From Desulfobacteraceae bacterium Eth-SRB1 (GTDB lineage Bacteria > Desulfobacterota > Desulfobacteria > Desulfobacterales > ETH-SRB1): 64,000 bases of DNA. The notes beneath the pieces are model-generated. The model worked only from the letters and a program-made list of their open reading frames with translations, was not told the origin of the DNA and made no database searches. Below are positions 1-7,465 of this stretch, one piece after another (the stretch's first letter is position 1; every line of letters starts with the position of its first letter). A program made the translations under genes and the position numbers. Location of the stretch: NCBI GenBank assembly GCA_004193555.1, contig RPGP01000040.1, positions 1,183,127 to 1,247,126 of the forward strand. The letters are read 5' to 3'.

Positions 1-325
1 CTTCCAGCTTGACAGGGTAGGTGCGAATTGGCCTTGGCGATTTGAGCATTTTCCCCAGGGTTGTGAAGAACCCTGTTTCTTTTAGCCATTGGGCTACGTT
101 TCCATCAGTAACATCAAATTTTGAGCCATGTCTCGGGCAGGTCACCACGGCGCCATCAAGCATGCCACGTGATAGCTTTCCTCCCATGTGTGGGCAGCGG
201 TTGTCGGAAGCGTAGTAATTGTCACCAACCCTGACGAGAAGTATTTCTTGTCCTTTGATCAGGACTTCTTTCATGGCTCCTTTAACAAGATTCCCTGTCT
301 TGCCGACTTCGATCCAACTGCTCAT
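1..325 (-). CDS. Rieske [2Fe-2S] ferredoxin-like protein (3' end outside window)
   Basis: Partial gene running off the left edge; about 108 codons are visible. The protein starts MSSWIEVGKT and contains the two Rieske cluster boxes, C-P-H-M-G (about residues 45-49) and C-P-R-H-G-S (about 64-69), spaced as in soluble NirD-type and biphenyl-dioxygenase-type ferredoxins. It should be a small cytoplasmic electron carrier holding a [2Fe-2S] cluster on two Cys and two His. The ATG at 325 has a strong Shine-Dalgarno (TAGGAGGTGA) a few bases upstream, which fixes the start. No partner oxygenase or nitrite reductase is visible, so its redox partner cannot be named. The family assignment is firm, the specific role unknown. 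Confidence 0.85.
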   Translation of the reverse strand, partial: MSSWIEVGKTGNLVKGAMKEVLIKGQEILLVRVGDNYYASDNRCPHMGGKLSRGMLDGAVVTCPRHGSKFDVTDGNVAQWLKETGFFTTLGKMLKSPRPIRTYPVKLE

Positions 326-409
326 TTACTTCACCTCCTATGTTGAGACCAAGCTGTTTACGTCTGATTGCTCCAATGCTCATTACTAAGACGTGATAAA
401 TGAGAAAAA

Positions 410-634
410 TCAGTTCAGGGCCATGCCTATGACAAGGCCGACGGCAATTCCAAGGCCGATGAATATTGAACCGACTACGATTCCCACTGCAACATTTTTT
501 TCTGCCAACTGTTTTGATGTATTAAACGGGGTCATCCTGTCAAATATTTTATAACCTATCATCATAAACCCCAGGGTCAATAAAGCTCCGGCTATTGCAT
601 AACCAAGATTCAGCACTGTAATTGAGATTTCCAT
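410..634 (-). CDS. DUF350 family small membrane protein
   Basis: A 74-aa hydrophobic protein with two predicted membrane segments (about residues 7-28 and 49-72) separated by a polar loop containing FDRMTPFN and QLAEKN, the pattern of DUF350 (UPF0719/YjfL-like) proteins. The function of the family is unknown; members are inner-membrane proteins. Its start overlaps the stop of the upstream transglycosylase gene by one base (TAATG), so the two are almost certainly translationally coupled in one transcript, which suggests an envelope-related job. Confidence 0.75.
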   Translation of the reverse strand: MEISITVLNLGYAIAGALLTLGFMMIGYKIFDRMTPFNTSKQLAEKNVAVGIVVGSIFIGLGIAVGLVIGMALN

Positions 635-1224
635 TACCTTAACACCACCTTTATTTCATCGATTTTATTAATATAACCGATGGTCTCTTTACTTCTTTTT
701 CCTGTAACATCAGGCAAAGTTGATTGTATAGATTCCCATGTGTTAGGATTAAGCCCCTTATTCTTTGCTATTTTTTGGGCTTTAATAATGTTTCCCTTGC
801 CGGCATTGTAAGACCCAAACATGAAATTTATCCGATCAATATGTGAGCGTTCTGCCTTCCATAAATTCCATATCGCTCTGTCATAATAAATACCCGCTGC
901 TATGTTCCAGCGGGGCTGTTTTCTTGTGCCCTTGATGCCTGGGTTTTTCCTTGTAATTTCTGCAAAGGTTTTTGGCATTATCTGCATAACACCGAGTGCT
1001 CCCACTCTTGATCTGGCATCTGCCTGCAATCTTGATTCAGCTACAGCCTGAGCCTTGAAATAATGCCAGTCAAAATTTACGCCAAAATATCTCTTTGAAT
1101 ATTTTGAAAAATATTTGTCATATTTTACTACCCTGTTATATCGTTCAAAGGCATGGGCTGTTACAGGCATAAGAAGCAATAGCATTATCAGCACTTTTAG
1201 TATCGTCCAGAATCTTTTTTGCAT
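634..1224 (-). CDS. Lytic transglycosylase, SLT domain
   Basis: A 196-aa exported murein hydrolase. An N-terminal signal peptide (about residues 1-26, MQKRFWTILKVLIMLLLL) precedes a Slt70/MltC-type catalytic domain. The catalytic Glu lies in AVAESRL, followed by the glycine-rich GALGVMQIMP motif and NIAAGIYYD, then FMFGSYNAGKGNI, all hallmarks of family 1 lytic transglycosylases that cleave MurNAc-GlcNAc to 1,6-anhydro products in the periplasm. It lacks the amino-acid-binding module of MltF, so it is a minimal SLT-only enzyme. It overlaps the DUF350 gene by one base. A sigma70-like promoter lies about 125 bp upstream. Confidence 0.88.
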   Translation of the reverse strand: MQKRFWTILKVLIMLLLLMPVTAHAFERYNRVVKYDKYFSKYSKRYFGVNFDWHYFKAQAVAESRLQADARSRVGALGVMQIMPKTFAEITRKNPGIKGTRKQPRWNIAAGIYYDRAIWNLWKAERSHIDRINFMFGSYNAGKGNIIKAQKIAKNKGLNPNTWESIQSTLPDVTGKRSKETIGYINKIDEIKVVLR

Positions 1225-1347
1225 TTTATCTTATCATGCTCATTTGATTTTATGATTTAGTGTGTTTTAGATATTAACGATAAATTGGAACATTCATAGG
1301 CAAAGCCGAATTGGGAAATGTAGAAACATTGTAATATTATTTAATAT

Positions 1348-1376
1348 ATTTTATTGCAAAATTGCAATTTCGTCAA
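1348..1376 (-). promoter_or_regulatory. Sigma70-type promoter for the transglycosylase-DUF350 operon
   Basis: Minus strand -35 TTGACG (1371-1376), 17-bp spacer, -10 TAAAAT (1348-1353). The spacer contains a perfect palindrome TTGCAAAATTGCAA (1356-1369), a possible operator. Only sequence matching supports it. Confidence 0.5.
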
Positions 1377-1582
1377 GCAGTTGATTTACACTCTTGCAAA
1401 AAATTCTTTACACAAAAAACAGTGTTGGTATATAAACAATAGCTTAGCTACAAAGACACGAGCAACTTGGACATCATATAATCCTTCTGTCAAGCATAAA
1501 GTATGCGTTTTCAATAAACTAATTAAATCAATAAGATAGAAAAGCGGCTGATTTCTGTGCGTACTTCTCCTTACGGTTTGTT

Positions 1583-2274
1583 GTGTGCCGGGCACGGCAC
1601 ATGTTCTTAAAAGTGAGTCAAACGTATCATGTAGTAAATCGTTTGACAAGTCTTAGACCCAGCCAGATGGAGGCAAAGGGTGTAGCGGTATTACAACGGG
1701 GTATCGGTGACGGTGCTTCGGAAGGCAGTAGCCCAGCTGAGGCAGGGTACCGCGAAAGTACGGGGTGACGAACAGAAATCGAGTCAGGCGTGCATGAGTG
1801 GGACGAGCCTGCAACACAAGGCAAAGTCCTCTATCCATTATAAGCTCTGTCCGTATACTCGGCGCCCACGTATTGAAAGACATGTGTTTACCCCGGGAGA
1901 TCTCCCATGTGCCATGAAAACTGGCTGAGGGCAGGGTAACCTGTTTTGACCGCATGGAAGAAGTCAGCAGAAGGCATAGTAGCCGCAGGAGAAACGAGCC
2001 GTGAACACCACGGAGGACTCACCCCGGCGAAGGCCTGAACGGTGCCCGGACTGAACAGTACGGGTAAATGATAACGATAAGTAGGAGGTGTGTACTTATG
2101 AACATAGTGCCACAGCAGTTGGAAATGTTTGTAGCGTCACAGTTTGCCGAAAATCTGGGAGGCAGTTTCCTGCCTGGAAATTGAACCTTCTTGATCAGCC
2201 GAACCGCCGTATACGCGATCCGTATGTACGGTGCTGTGGGAGGGGCGCTTAGTGATGAGCGTCCCTATCCCTAT
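1583..2274 (+). mobile_element. ORF-less group II intron, class C (attC type)
   Basis: About 692 bp. The 5' end GTGTGCCGGGCACGG fits the GUGYG start of bacterial group II introns. The 3' part has a domain V-like hairpin (about 2200-2240; CCGTATACG pairing with CGTATGTACGG, followed by GTGCTGTGGGAGG), then a domain VI-like stem (2241-2266) and a CCCTAT end. The exon junction reads TTTGTT^GGGC, that is, the core of an integron attC reverse strand, which is the established target of group IIC-attC introns. The intron lies opposite to the adjacent higBA cassette, also as described for that class. Almost all of the reverse transcriptase/maturase is missing (see 2098-2184), so it could move only with help in trans. 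Exact ends are my reading of consensus motifs. Confidence 0.8.
2098..2184 (+). pseudogene. Remnant of the group II intron maturase reading frame
   Basis: A 28-codon frame inside the intron with a preserved Shine-Dalgarno (GTAGGAGGTG) starts MNIVPQQLEMF and ends LGGSFLPGN before a TGA just ahead of domain V. Intact intron-encoded proteins are about 400 residues, so the reverse transcriptase, X and any endonuclease domains are deleted. The position between the ribozyme 5' half and domain V is where domain IV normally carries the ORF. Confidence 0.6.
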
Positions 2275-2602
2275 GGGCACTGGATTCAATTGACGCTACT
2301 GTTTTAATTTTAGATAGCTCATCTTTCATCCTATATTCGGCATACCACAGATCATATGTTTGCTGCATGCGCAACCAGAGACCTGGCCCGTTGCCGGCAA
2401 ACTTGCCAATTCTCAGTGCCATATTCGTTGTAATTGGATGAGTACAGGCTAAAACGCGGTGTAACTGCTGCCGCGAAATACCGAGACGTTTTGATGCTTC
2501 ACTTACTGACAGACCTATAGTTGGAAGAACGTCTTCACGCAAAATCTCACCGGGATGAACCGGTGAACGTTTTAAAGGACGCTTAACAAAATATTCTCCC
2601 AT
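2249..2602 (-). CDS. higA: HigA-family antitoxin (XRE type), C-terminus altered by intron
   Basis: A 117-aa antitoxin with the HigA signature HPGEILREDVLP followed by a helix-turn-helix (LSVSEASKRLGISRQQLHRVL) and the GPGLWLRMQQTYDLW tail. It should neutralise the HigB toxin encoded just upstream and autorepress the pair. The last residues (about HRDRDAHH) and the stop are encoded by the inserted group II intron. Removing the intron leaves the frame open into the flanking DNA, so the original C-terminus was probably different. Antitoxin function is likely unaffected because the HTH and dimer regions are complete. Confidence 0.85.
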   Translation of the reverse strand: MGEYFVKRPLKRSPVHPGEILREDVLPTIGLSVSEASKRLGISRQQLHRVLACTHPITTNMALRIGKFAGNGPGLWLRMQQTYDLWYAEYRMKDELSKIKTVASIESSAHRDRDAHH

Positions 2603-2611
2603 AATTTCACC

Positions 2612-2887
2612 TCAATGATATTGTTCAAGATCAACCCTTAGCACCTCACCCTCTTCCCACTCAAAGGTAATACACCATGGGCCGTTAACATGGATACTAT
2701 AACGTTTAGGTATTCCCTGTAAACCGTGGAAATTAAAACCAGGTACCTTTAAATCCGTTAATGACTCTGCTTGATCCAAAGCTTCCAAACGTCGCAGGGA
2801 ACGTGATTGTAAATCATGTTTTACCCGACGGGAACTGCCTCGTTCGAACAGTTCAGTGAGTCCCTTGTGCTTAAAGCTTTTAAGCAT
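2612..2887 (-). CDS. higB: HigB-family toxin (RelE superfamily ribonuclease)
   Basis: A 91-aa protein matching plasmid-maintenance killer HigB: it begins MLKSFKHKGLTELFERG, has SLRRLEALDQAESL and the core GPWCITFEWEEGE, and ends VDLEQYH, equivalent to the usual YxDYH terminus. HigB toxins are ribosome-dependent mRNA interferases. Gene order toxin then antitoxin, with a 9-bp gap to higA, is the normal higBA order. The pair sits downstream (minus strand) of an attC site, consistent with carriage as an integron gene cassette. Confidence 0.88.
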   Translation of the reverse strand: MLKSFKHKGLTELFERGSSRRVKHDLQSRSLRRLEALDQAESLTDLKVPGFNFHGLQGIPKRYSIHVNGPWCITFEWEEGEVLRVDLEQYH

Positions 2888-2979
2888 TTTTATATTGTAT
2901 CATTTTTTGCTACAGTGTCAACTTTTTTGTTACATCTGCTTTGATAAAAATTAAGTGGAATTTTTTTATGAATGGCCAT

Positions 2980-3086
2980 GCCCAACGTCCGCAAATAAGC
3001 TGCGTGCTAAAAGCATTTTGAATCAGCACAGCCTTTACGGTAAACCGCTCGGCTTCTTCACGTCAGCTTCATTTGCATTGTTAGCT
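2980..3086 (-). repeat. Integron attC site
   Basis: Read on the minus strand, the site starts with AGCTAAC (close to RYYYAAC) and ends with GTTGGGC (a perfect GTTRRRY). The inner arms AATGCAAATGAAGCTG and CAGCTTATTTGCGGAC are complementary apart from single unpaired bases, which are the extrahelical bases typical of folded attC. An imperfectly paired variable segment lies between. Total length is 107 bp, inside the normal 57-141 bp range. It begins 13 bp after the relE stop codon and has the same orientation as that gene, exactly as in a gene cassette. Confidence 0.85.
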
Positions 3087-3098
3087 TTCTAATTTCAT

Positions 3099-3398
3099 TT
3101 ACAGGTTTAGAAGTTTTGCCCCATGAAATATTCTTAAAATAAAAACGGATCTTTCTACAATTCGGTAAACTATCCGATATTTTTTATAAATTAGATGGCG
3201 ATAGCCAGTACCAAAGAATTCATTCTCAGGTATAAATGGATTGCGATCGGGAAGATCTTCAAGTGAGTAAACTTTTTTTTCTATTTGAAGAACAAAATTT
3301 GCTGCGTTGTTAATGCTGTCGTTCGCAATATAATAAAAGATTTGTTCTAAATCATTTTGTGCTTGCTGAGTTAAATTAACCTGATATTTTTTTGCCAC
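3099..3398 (-). CDS. RelE/ParE-family toxin
   Basis: A 99-aa protein with the RelE/ParE fold signature: N-terminal VNLTQQAQNDLEQIFYYIA, central GYRHLIYKKYRIVYRI, and C-terminal RSVFILRIFHGAK. The last pattern (VxILRIxHGxR) is typical of ParE/RelE toxins acting on gyrase or on ribosome-bound mRNA; which applies cannot be told from sequence alone. It overlaps the upstream Phd/YefM antitoxin gene by 23 bp, so expression is coupled. It is immediately followed by an attC site, marking the pair as an integron cassette. Confidence 0.88.
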   Translation of the reverse strand: MAKKYQVNLTQQAQNDLEQIFYYIANDSINNAANFVLQIEKKVYSLEDLPDRNPFIPENEFFGTGYRHLIYKKYRIVYRIVERSVFILRIFHGAKLLNL

Positions 3399-3660
3399 GT
3401 TTAAATTCCTTGAAGAAAGTTCTCGCTTCTTTATAGCGGTTATTGCTTATATCTTCCTCTGCTGGGATAAGGAGCTTAAGCAAATTAAATGCATTTGCAA
3501 TTTTTTCATATTCCTTTGCGGCCAGAAGCACAGCTTTGGCTTTGCCATTCACTGTGAGAACGACTGGACGTTTGGTCTTATGAATTTGTTCAAGGACTGA
3601 GTTGGTATTTCTCTTTAAATCTGTAATTGAACGTATATCCTCAGTTATGCTTAATGTCAT
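3376..3660 (-). CDS. Phd/YefM-family antitoxin
   Basis: A 94-aa antitoxin. The N-terminal half shows the Phd/YefM DNA-binding fold (SITDLKRNTNSVLEQI then RPVVLTVNGKAKAVLL). The C-terminal half, about residues 60-94, is charged and would wrap the toxin. It precedes and overlaps the RelE/ParE toxin. The ATG at 3660 has a GAGGTGA ribosome-binding site. A promoter-like sequence lies just upstream, so the pair carries its own promoter, as toxin-antitoxin cassettes usually do. Confidence 0.87.
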   Translation of the reverse strand: MTLSITEDIRSITDLKRNTNSVLEQIHKTKRPVVLTVNGKAKAVLLAAKEYEKIANAFNLLKLLIPAEEDISNNRYKEARTFFKEFKRGKKISG

Positions 3661-3706
3661 TTTGTCACCTCATGAATGTGTTAAAGGCATTTTATATGAT
3701 GCTTTT

Positions 3707-3735
3707 AATATGCACTATTTAATGATAGAAGTCAA
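3707..3735 (-). promoter_or_regulatory. Probable promoter of the Phd-RelE pair
   Basis: Minus strand TTGACT (3730-3735), 17-bp spacer, CATATT (3707-3712), 47 bp before the antitoxin ATG. The -10 is imperfect. Confidence 0.4.
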
Positions 3736-3752
3736 GACAATTTTATGTGCTT

Positions 3753-3811
3753 TAGCTAACCCATAAACCCCGCAGTTAGCGCAATTTGTCTTTTATTAAT
3801 GGGCAGTTAAC
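3753..3811 (-). repeat. Degenerate attC-like inverted repeat
   Basis: Minus strand GTTAACTGCCCAT ... ATGGGTTAGCT, with short complementary arms and a central TTGCGCTAACTGCGG. The outer GTTAGCT is near GTTRRRY but the left box fits poorly. It lies where the upstream boundary of the phd-relE cassette would be expected, between that cassette and the divergent recombinase. It could also be an attI-like site or chance. Confidence 0.3.
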
Positions 3812-3850
3812 GATGAAGCATGATTTAATGGTCAAAAAGGAGGCGCCGTC

Positions 3851-4918
3851 ATGCTTCATCAACATATCAGCCCATTTCTGGATTATTGCCGATTGGCAGA
3901 TTTCTCGGTACGTTCCATACAGGCTTTAGCCATCCGGCTAAATGAATTTAAAACCTACATGAAATCTCTAAGAATCCAGTCTGTTAAAAAAATCACTTAC
4001 CTGCGTCTAATCGATTTTGTAGCCGACTATAAAGACCCCTCAATACACGTAAGAAAATCTCGTGTCTGGACCCTCAGACAATTTTACCACTTTTTGACAC
4101 TCCATCGGTATGTGCCGAAAAACATTGCCCTCAAACTCCCATATCCGAAAATTGAAAAGACAGTGCCGCAGTTTCTTACAATTGATGAATACAATCGCCT
4201 GATCCGCCACTTCAGCCGAAAGGCACAGGATATTTTGGAACTGAGGAACCTCATTATCATCATGCTTTTGGGCACACTGGGCCTGCGGACATCGACCCTG
4301 ATCGCTATAAATATTGAAGCTGTCGATTTAACCTGCGGGCTGATCTGGATCAGGGAAAAGGGCCGACGCCGGCGCAATCTGATTTTGCCTCACAGTCTTT
4401 GTAAAATTATCCACAAGTATTTGCAACTACAACAGCGTAAAAAAGGACCGTTTCTTATATCCAAACGTAAAAAACCACGAACCTTGTATATGAATGACGA
4501 GCTAATTGAAATCTTATGCCAATACATGGCTGTGCGCGAGCTGTTTTGTAACAGTTGGCTCACACCGGCGTTGTTTGTCTCAAAAAAGGGCAATCGCCTG
4601 GCCATCCGAACAATGGAAGATAATCTGAAAAATATACTGCTTCAAACCGACTTCCATGTGCCATTTAACGTTATCTGCCACACGTTGCGGCACAGCATGG
4701 CTTCTCACCTTAACGATAACGATGTGGATATTTTGATCATCCAGAGTATTCTTGGGCATTCTTCTACTCGAAGTACTGAACCCTATATCCACCCTTCTGC
4801 CGACAGAATCCGAAAGGCTATGGAGAAACTGCCCGGTCTTAAATTTGTCAAAGAACTGTTAAGAAAAGGAGAATTGAATTTGCGCTTCCAAAAACCATTT
4901 AGACCTAAAAGAGAATAG
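3851..4918 (+). CDS. Tyrosine recombinase, XerC/XerD-like
   Basis: A 355-aa site-specific recombinase. An N-terminal SAM-like DNA-binding domain (about 5-100) is followed by the catalytic domain (about 115-330). Visible catalytic residues are the first Arg in GTLGLRTSTL, the H-x-x-R box in ICHTLRHSMASHL, the His in ILGHSSTRSTEPY, and the nucleophile Tyr in EPYIHPS. It lacks the extra I2 helix segment that marks IntI integron integrases, so it is not a normal IntI. It is transcribed away from the minus-strand cassettes. The ATG has an AAGGAGG site 7 bp upstream. It may mobilise a genomic island or itself be a passenger; the target site is unknown. Confidence 0.85.
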   Translation: MLHQHISPFLDYCRLADFSVRSIQALAIRLNEFKTYMKSLRIQSVKKITYLRLIDFVADYKDPSIHVRKSRVWTLRQFYHFLTLHRYVPKNIALKLPYPKIEKTVPQFLTIDEYNRLIRHFSRKAQDILELRNLIIIMLLGTLGLRTSTLIAINIEAVDLTCGLIWIREKGRRRRNLILPHSLCKIIHKYLQLQQRKKGPFLISKRKKPRTLYMNDELIEILCQYMAVRELFCNSWLTPALFVSKKGNRLAIRTMEDNLKNILLQTDFHVPFNVICHTLRHSMASHLNDNDVDILIIQSILGHSSTRSTEPYIHPSADRIRKAMEKLPGLKFVKELLRKGELNLRFQKPFRPKRE

Positions 4919-5105
4919 TACTTCTTCTATATTACTTCCATTTGTTTTCTTATTAACTGTTTTCTATAACGGGACAGGAAAAGTGTTTGTAAATTATCTT
5001 TTACTATCATTACTGAAAATAATTTTCTTGAAATGTTCGTAATATTAATGCAGAATACAAAAAAAATAACTTCTTCTCGTCATGTTTTATCAAAAAACGC
5101 CATTC
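4919..5105. other. AT-rich spacer without recognisable gene
   Basis: About 190 bp of AT-rich DNA after the recombinase stop. I see no ORF, terminator or repeat in it. Confidence 0.5.
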
Positions 5106-5324
5106 CTAATTGCGCCTAACTTTGTATCTTACTGCGGGGTTCGTAAAGTCAGTGTTGCCTTCCCAACCAAGCCACGTGGTCGGCACCCGAGAGTTGGTGA
5201 TTTCGGAGCTCAATAGCCCGCCTGTGCTTCCCTCTGTCAACACTTCAGCCACTGCATTACTGCAATTGCCGCATGACTCGAGGCTGGTGTGATTTGCTAA
5301 ACCTTCACCATAAGACTCTTTCAT
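5106..5324 (-). pseudogene. Remnant resembling the leader ORF of group II intron elements
   Basis: A 72-codon frame beginning MKESYGEGLANHTSLESCG. Very similar MKESY-EG-A-H-PESC peptides are, from memory, commonly annotated next to group II intron maturases, where they lie over the ribozyme 5' region and may not be true proteins. No maturase or domain V follows here, so it would be a truncated leftover of a second intron. The identification rests on remembered similarity only. Confidence 0.35.
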
Positions 5325-5393
5325 TCTCTATCCTTTACCGGTTTTAATCGGCGCTTTCGACTTGACCCCATTTCGTCCATAGGTGAATTCACG

Positions 5394-5669
5394 TTATGCT
5401 ACTTCGACAAAAAGCGTCTTACCTAAGGCTTGGGCAAATCTATCTAAAGTTGATAATTTGATATCCTCAGCATGATTTTCAATGCGTGAAATCGCTGATT
5501 TTTTCGTTTTCAACTTTTGGGCAAGTTGCTCCTGTGTAAAACCGGATTCTTCTCTGGCAATTTTGAGCATTACCCCAATCTTGAAATCTTTATAGCCTTT
5601 ATCATAATCTTTGGCAAAGTCTGAGTCTCGAGCTTTACGTTTTGCAATATAATTTTGTAGATCACTCAT
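5394..5669 (-). CDS. XRE-family antitoxin (HigA-like)
   Basis: A 91-aa protein with an N-terminal linker and a C-terminal helix-turn-helix (about residues 30-85: [36 protein letters not shown]). It ends KTLFVEVA, the arrangement of XRE antitoxins paired with phage Gp49-like toxins. It starts inside the end of the toxin gene (8-bp overlap). It should bind the toxin and repress the shared promoter, which carries a GTTAACAT/ATGTTAAC palindrome. The DNA immediately after the stop (GCATAACGTGAATTC) could be a clipped attC 5' half. Confidence 0.85.
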   Translation of the reverse strand: MSDLQNYIAKRKARDSDFAKDYDKGYKDFKIGVMLKIAREESGFTQEQLAQKLKTKKSAISRIENHAEDIKLSTLDRFAQALGKTLFVEVA

Positions 5670-6018
5670 TGCCTATCCTCCTTTTGAAATAGTCTCTTTT
5701 CCGTCCTTCAGCAGTCTTGATTGCGTTTTGAGGGGTTTTTTGTGTTTTCTTTTGAAAAGCATAGTCAAGGACTACTAAATTAGAGCCATCAAAAAAGCCC
5801 AACAAACGGTACGCTTCGCCTCCAGATTTTACACGAACTTCCCAAATATCATCAGTATTGACGAGTTTTTTGAAATATTGTTTTGGCACCATGAGAAGAT
5901 CTTCTATCAGACTCAGAACCCAAGACACTTTTTTAGAATGCTTGGATGGTAACAAATCCAAAAACTTTTCAACTGGGCAATAACCGGTTGAAGTCCGATA
6001 GAAAGTTATTTCTCTCAT
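5662..6018 (-). CDS. Phage Gp49-like HigB toxin (RelE superfamily)
   Basis: A 118-aa toxin of the phage-derived Gp49-like/HigB (DUF891) group: starts [19 protein letters not shown], core [20 protein letters not shown], then [16 protein letters not shown] and a basic tail ([15 protein letters not shown]). Such proteins are ribosome-dependent endoribonucleases. It is first in a two-gene operon with its XRE antitoxin. The upstream promoter is overlapped by a palindromic operator. It is encoded on the same strand as the other modules of the putative cassette array. Confidence 0.87.
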   Translation of the reverse strand: MREITFYRTSTGYCPVEKFLDLLPSKHSKKVSWVLSLIEDLLMVPKQYFKKLVNTDDIWEVRVKSGGEAYRLLGFFDGSNLVVLDYAFQKKTQKTPQNAIKTAEGRKRDYFKRRIGNE

Positions 6019-6025
6019 AATATGG

Positions 6026-6056
6026 ATTATGTTAACATGAATGTTAACAATGTCAA
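6026..6056 (-). promoter_or_regulatory. Toxin-antitoxin promoter with palindromic operator
   Basis: Minus strand -35 TTGACA (6051-6056) and -10 CATAAT (6026-6031) with a 19-bp spacer. The spacer holds an inverted repeat GTTAACAT-GA-ATGTTAAC (6031-6048), well placed for the XRE antitoxin to block RNA polymerase. Confidence 0.6.
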
Positions 6057-6176
6057 GGATAAAAAGGATAGGATAAGAATCGGTGTTTTAAGGAACAGCT
6101 AACAGTGTTAATAAATGTAGAATTTTTCAACTCTTTTATATATTATCAAATTTTCAATTTAACAACTCAAAAATAA

Positions 6177-6317
6177 GGGGTCAAGTCTACGTTTGACCCA
6201 TGAGCAATCTATTTTCTCTTATTTCAATAGGTCTTCTGATTTTTTATCTTTATTCTTAAGCTTCTATGCCCACTTGAATCTTGACTAATTAACAACAAGG
6301 GTCAAACGTAGACTTGA
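6177..6317. repeat. Inverted repeat element, 19-bp perfect arms
   Basis: TCAAGTCTACGTTTGACCC at 6181-6199 and its exact reverse complement at 6299-6317, about 100 bp apart, with no ORF between. This looks like a REP/MITE-type element or the two ends of a decayed transposon. Confidence 0.55.
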
Positions 6318-6393
6318 TAATCATATAAAGGGCTTAGTGTTGAGCTGGAGCAAAATCATCGCCAAGTGCTTTACTTTGTAGGTGCACGAGGCA

Positions 6394-6555
6394 TACTCGT
6401 CAAGCGTGACATTTTCCTACGGAACGCTTCGCTAAATGTCACTACAGCCTGACGAGTTTAAAATGAAATGACACCTCCCTAACCCTTAGCAAAAGGTGCT
6501 AAGGGTACCAGTACGTAAGTACGTAACATTAATTTTATGGTTTTAGGAGGTGTCA
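6394..6555 (+). promoter_or_regulatory. Structured 5' non-coding end of the IS110 element
   Basis: Contains a long hairpin with arms ACTCGTCA/TGACGAGT and GTGACATTT/AAATGTCAC (6394-6457), then CCCTTAGC/GCTAAGGG. A 10-bp inverted repeat TGACACCTCC (6469-6478) is exactly complementary to GGAGGTGTCA (6546-6555), the transposase Shine-Dalgarno. Folding would hide the ribosome-binding site. In IS110-family elements a non-coding end encodes a guide (bridge) RNA, so part of this structure may belong to such an RNA. Confidence 0.5.
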
Positions 6556-6556
6556 T

Positions 6557-7465
6557 ATGGAAACATACGCTGGAATCGATTTACATTCAAGTAATAATTA
6601 CATCGGTATTATCAATGAGCAAAATCAGAGACTTTATGGGAAACGGATACCAAACGAACTGGACAGAGTTTTGATGGCGCTGGAACCGTTTAAGGATACA
6701 CTGAAAGGTGTAGTCGTAGAATCAACATACAACTGGTACTGGCTGGTAGACGGTTTGCAGGAGCATGGATACAAATTGCATTTAGCTAATCCGGCAGCGA
6801 TTAAGCAATACGAAGGTCTGAAACATACAGATGACAAATGGGACGCGTTCTGGCTGGCCCACTTGAAGCGTTTGGATATTTTGCCCGAAGGTTATATATA
6901 TCCAAAAGAGGAACGTCCTGTAAGGGATTTGCTGCGCAGAAGGCTTTTGTTTGTTCAGCACAGCACATCCCACATTTTAAGTCTTCAAAGCATGATAACA
7001 AGGAATATTGGATTAAAGATGTCCGGCAATGCGATAAAGAAGCTTAAAGAAGAAGAAGTTGAAGGAATGTTTGATTCTTCCAATCTGGTCTTTATGGCCC
7101 AAAATAATACAGCGACCATTCAGTTTTTAAAGAAAATAGTTAAGGATATTGAAAAACAAGTAAAGTCCCAGGTAAAGCTTCGAAAAGAATTTAAGATGCT
7201 GCTGACGATCACGGGGATTGGGAATATTTTAGGACTTACCATAATGCTGGAAGTAGGAGACATAAACCGTTTTGCTGAAGTTGGAAACTATTCTTCATAT
7301 TGCCGGTGTGTGAAAAGCGAGAGACTTTCTAATGGCAAGAAAAAAGGAGAGAACAACAAAAAGAACGGAAATAAATATTTATCCTGGGCATATGTAGAAG
7401 CAGCGAACTTTGCGATCAGGCATAGTGTAAAAGCACATAGTTTTTATCAACGTAAAAAAGCCTAA
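6557..7465 (+). CDS. IS110-family transposase, interrupted by an in-frame TAA
   Basis: A 302-aa DEDD recombinase with Ser. The RuvC-like N-domain has D in YAGIDLHS, E in VVVESTYNW and the HTDDKWDAFWLAHL motif. The C-terminal Transposase_20 domain has LLTITGIGNILGLTIML, VGDINRF and a late GNKYLSWAYVEAA motif. A TAA at 7463-7465 ends the frame, but the same frame continues with RNGIVAIKALANKICRASYY and on to 7573 (35 more codons), the typical C-terminus of the family. The full protein would be about 338 aa. The second copy has the same stop. The protein is therefore truncated unless the stop is read through. The start ATG follows a perfect AGGAGGTG. Confidence 0.85.
   Translation: METYAGIDLHSSNNYIGIINEQNQRLYGKRIPNELDRVLMALEPFKDTLKGVVVESTYNWYWLVDGLQEHGYKLHLANPAAIKQYEGLKHTDDKWDAFWLAHLKRLDILPEGYIYPKEERPVRDLLRRRLLFVQHSTSHILSLQSMITRNIGLKMSGNAIKKLKEEEVEGMFDSSNLVFMAQNNTATIQFLKKIVKDIEKQVKSQVKLRKEFKMLLTITGIGNILGLTIMLEVGDINRFAEVGNYSSYCRCVKSERLSNGKKKGENNKKNGNKYLSWAYVEAANFAIRHSVKAHSFYQRKKA

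Noticed and set aside
1386-1649. 87-codon minus-strand ORF across the intron 5' junction
   Set aside because: It spans the exon-intron boundary and has no family or ribosome-binding site; it is better explained as chance frame in attC/intron DNA.
3851-4918. IntI integron integrase
   Set aside because: Tyrosine recombinase residues are present but the IntI-specific additional helix region is not recognisable, so I call it XerC/D-like only.
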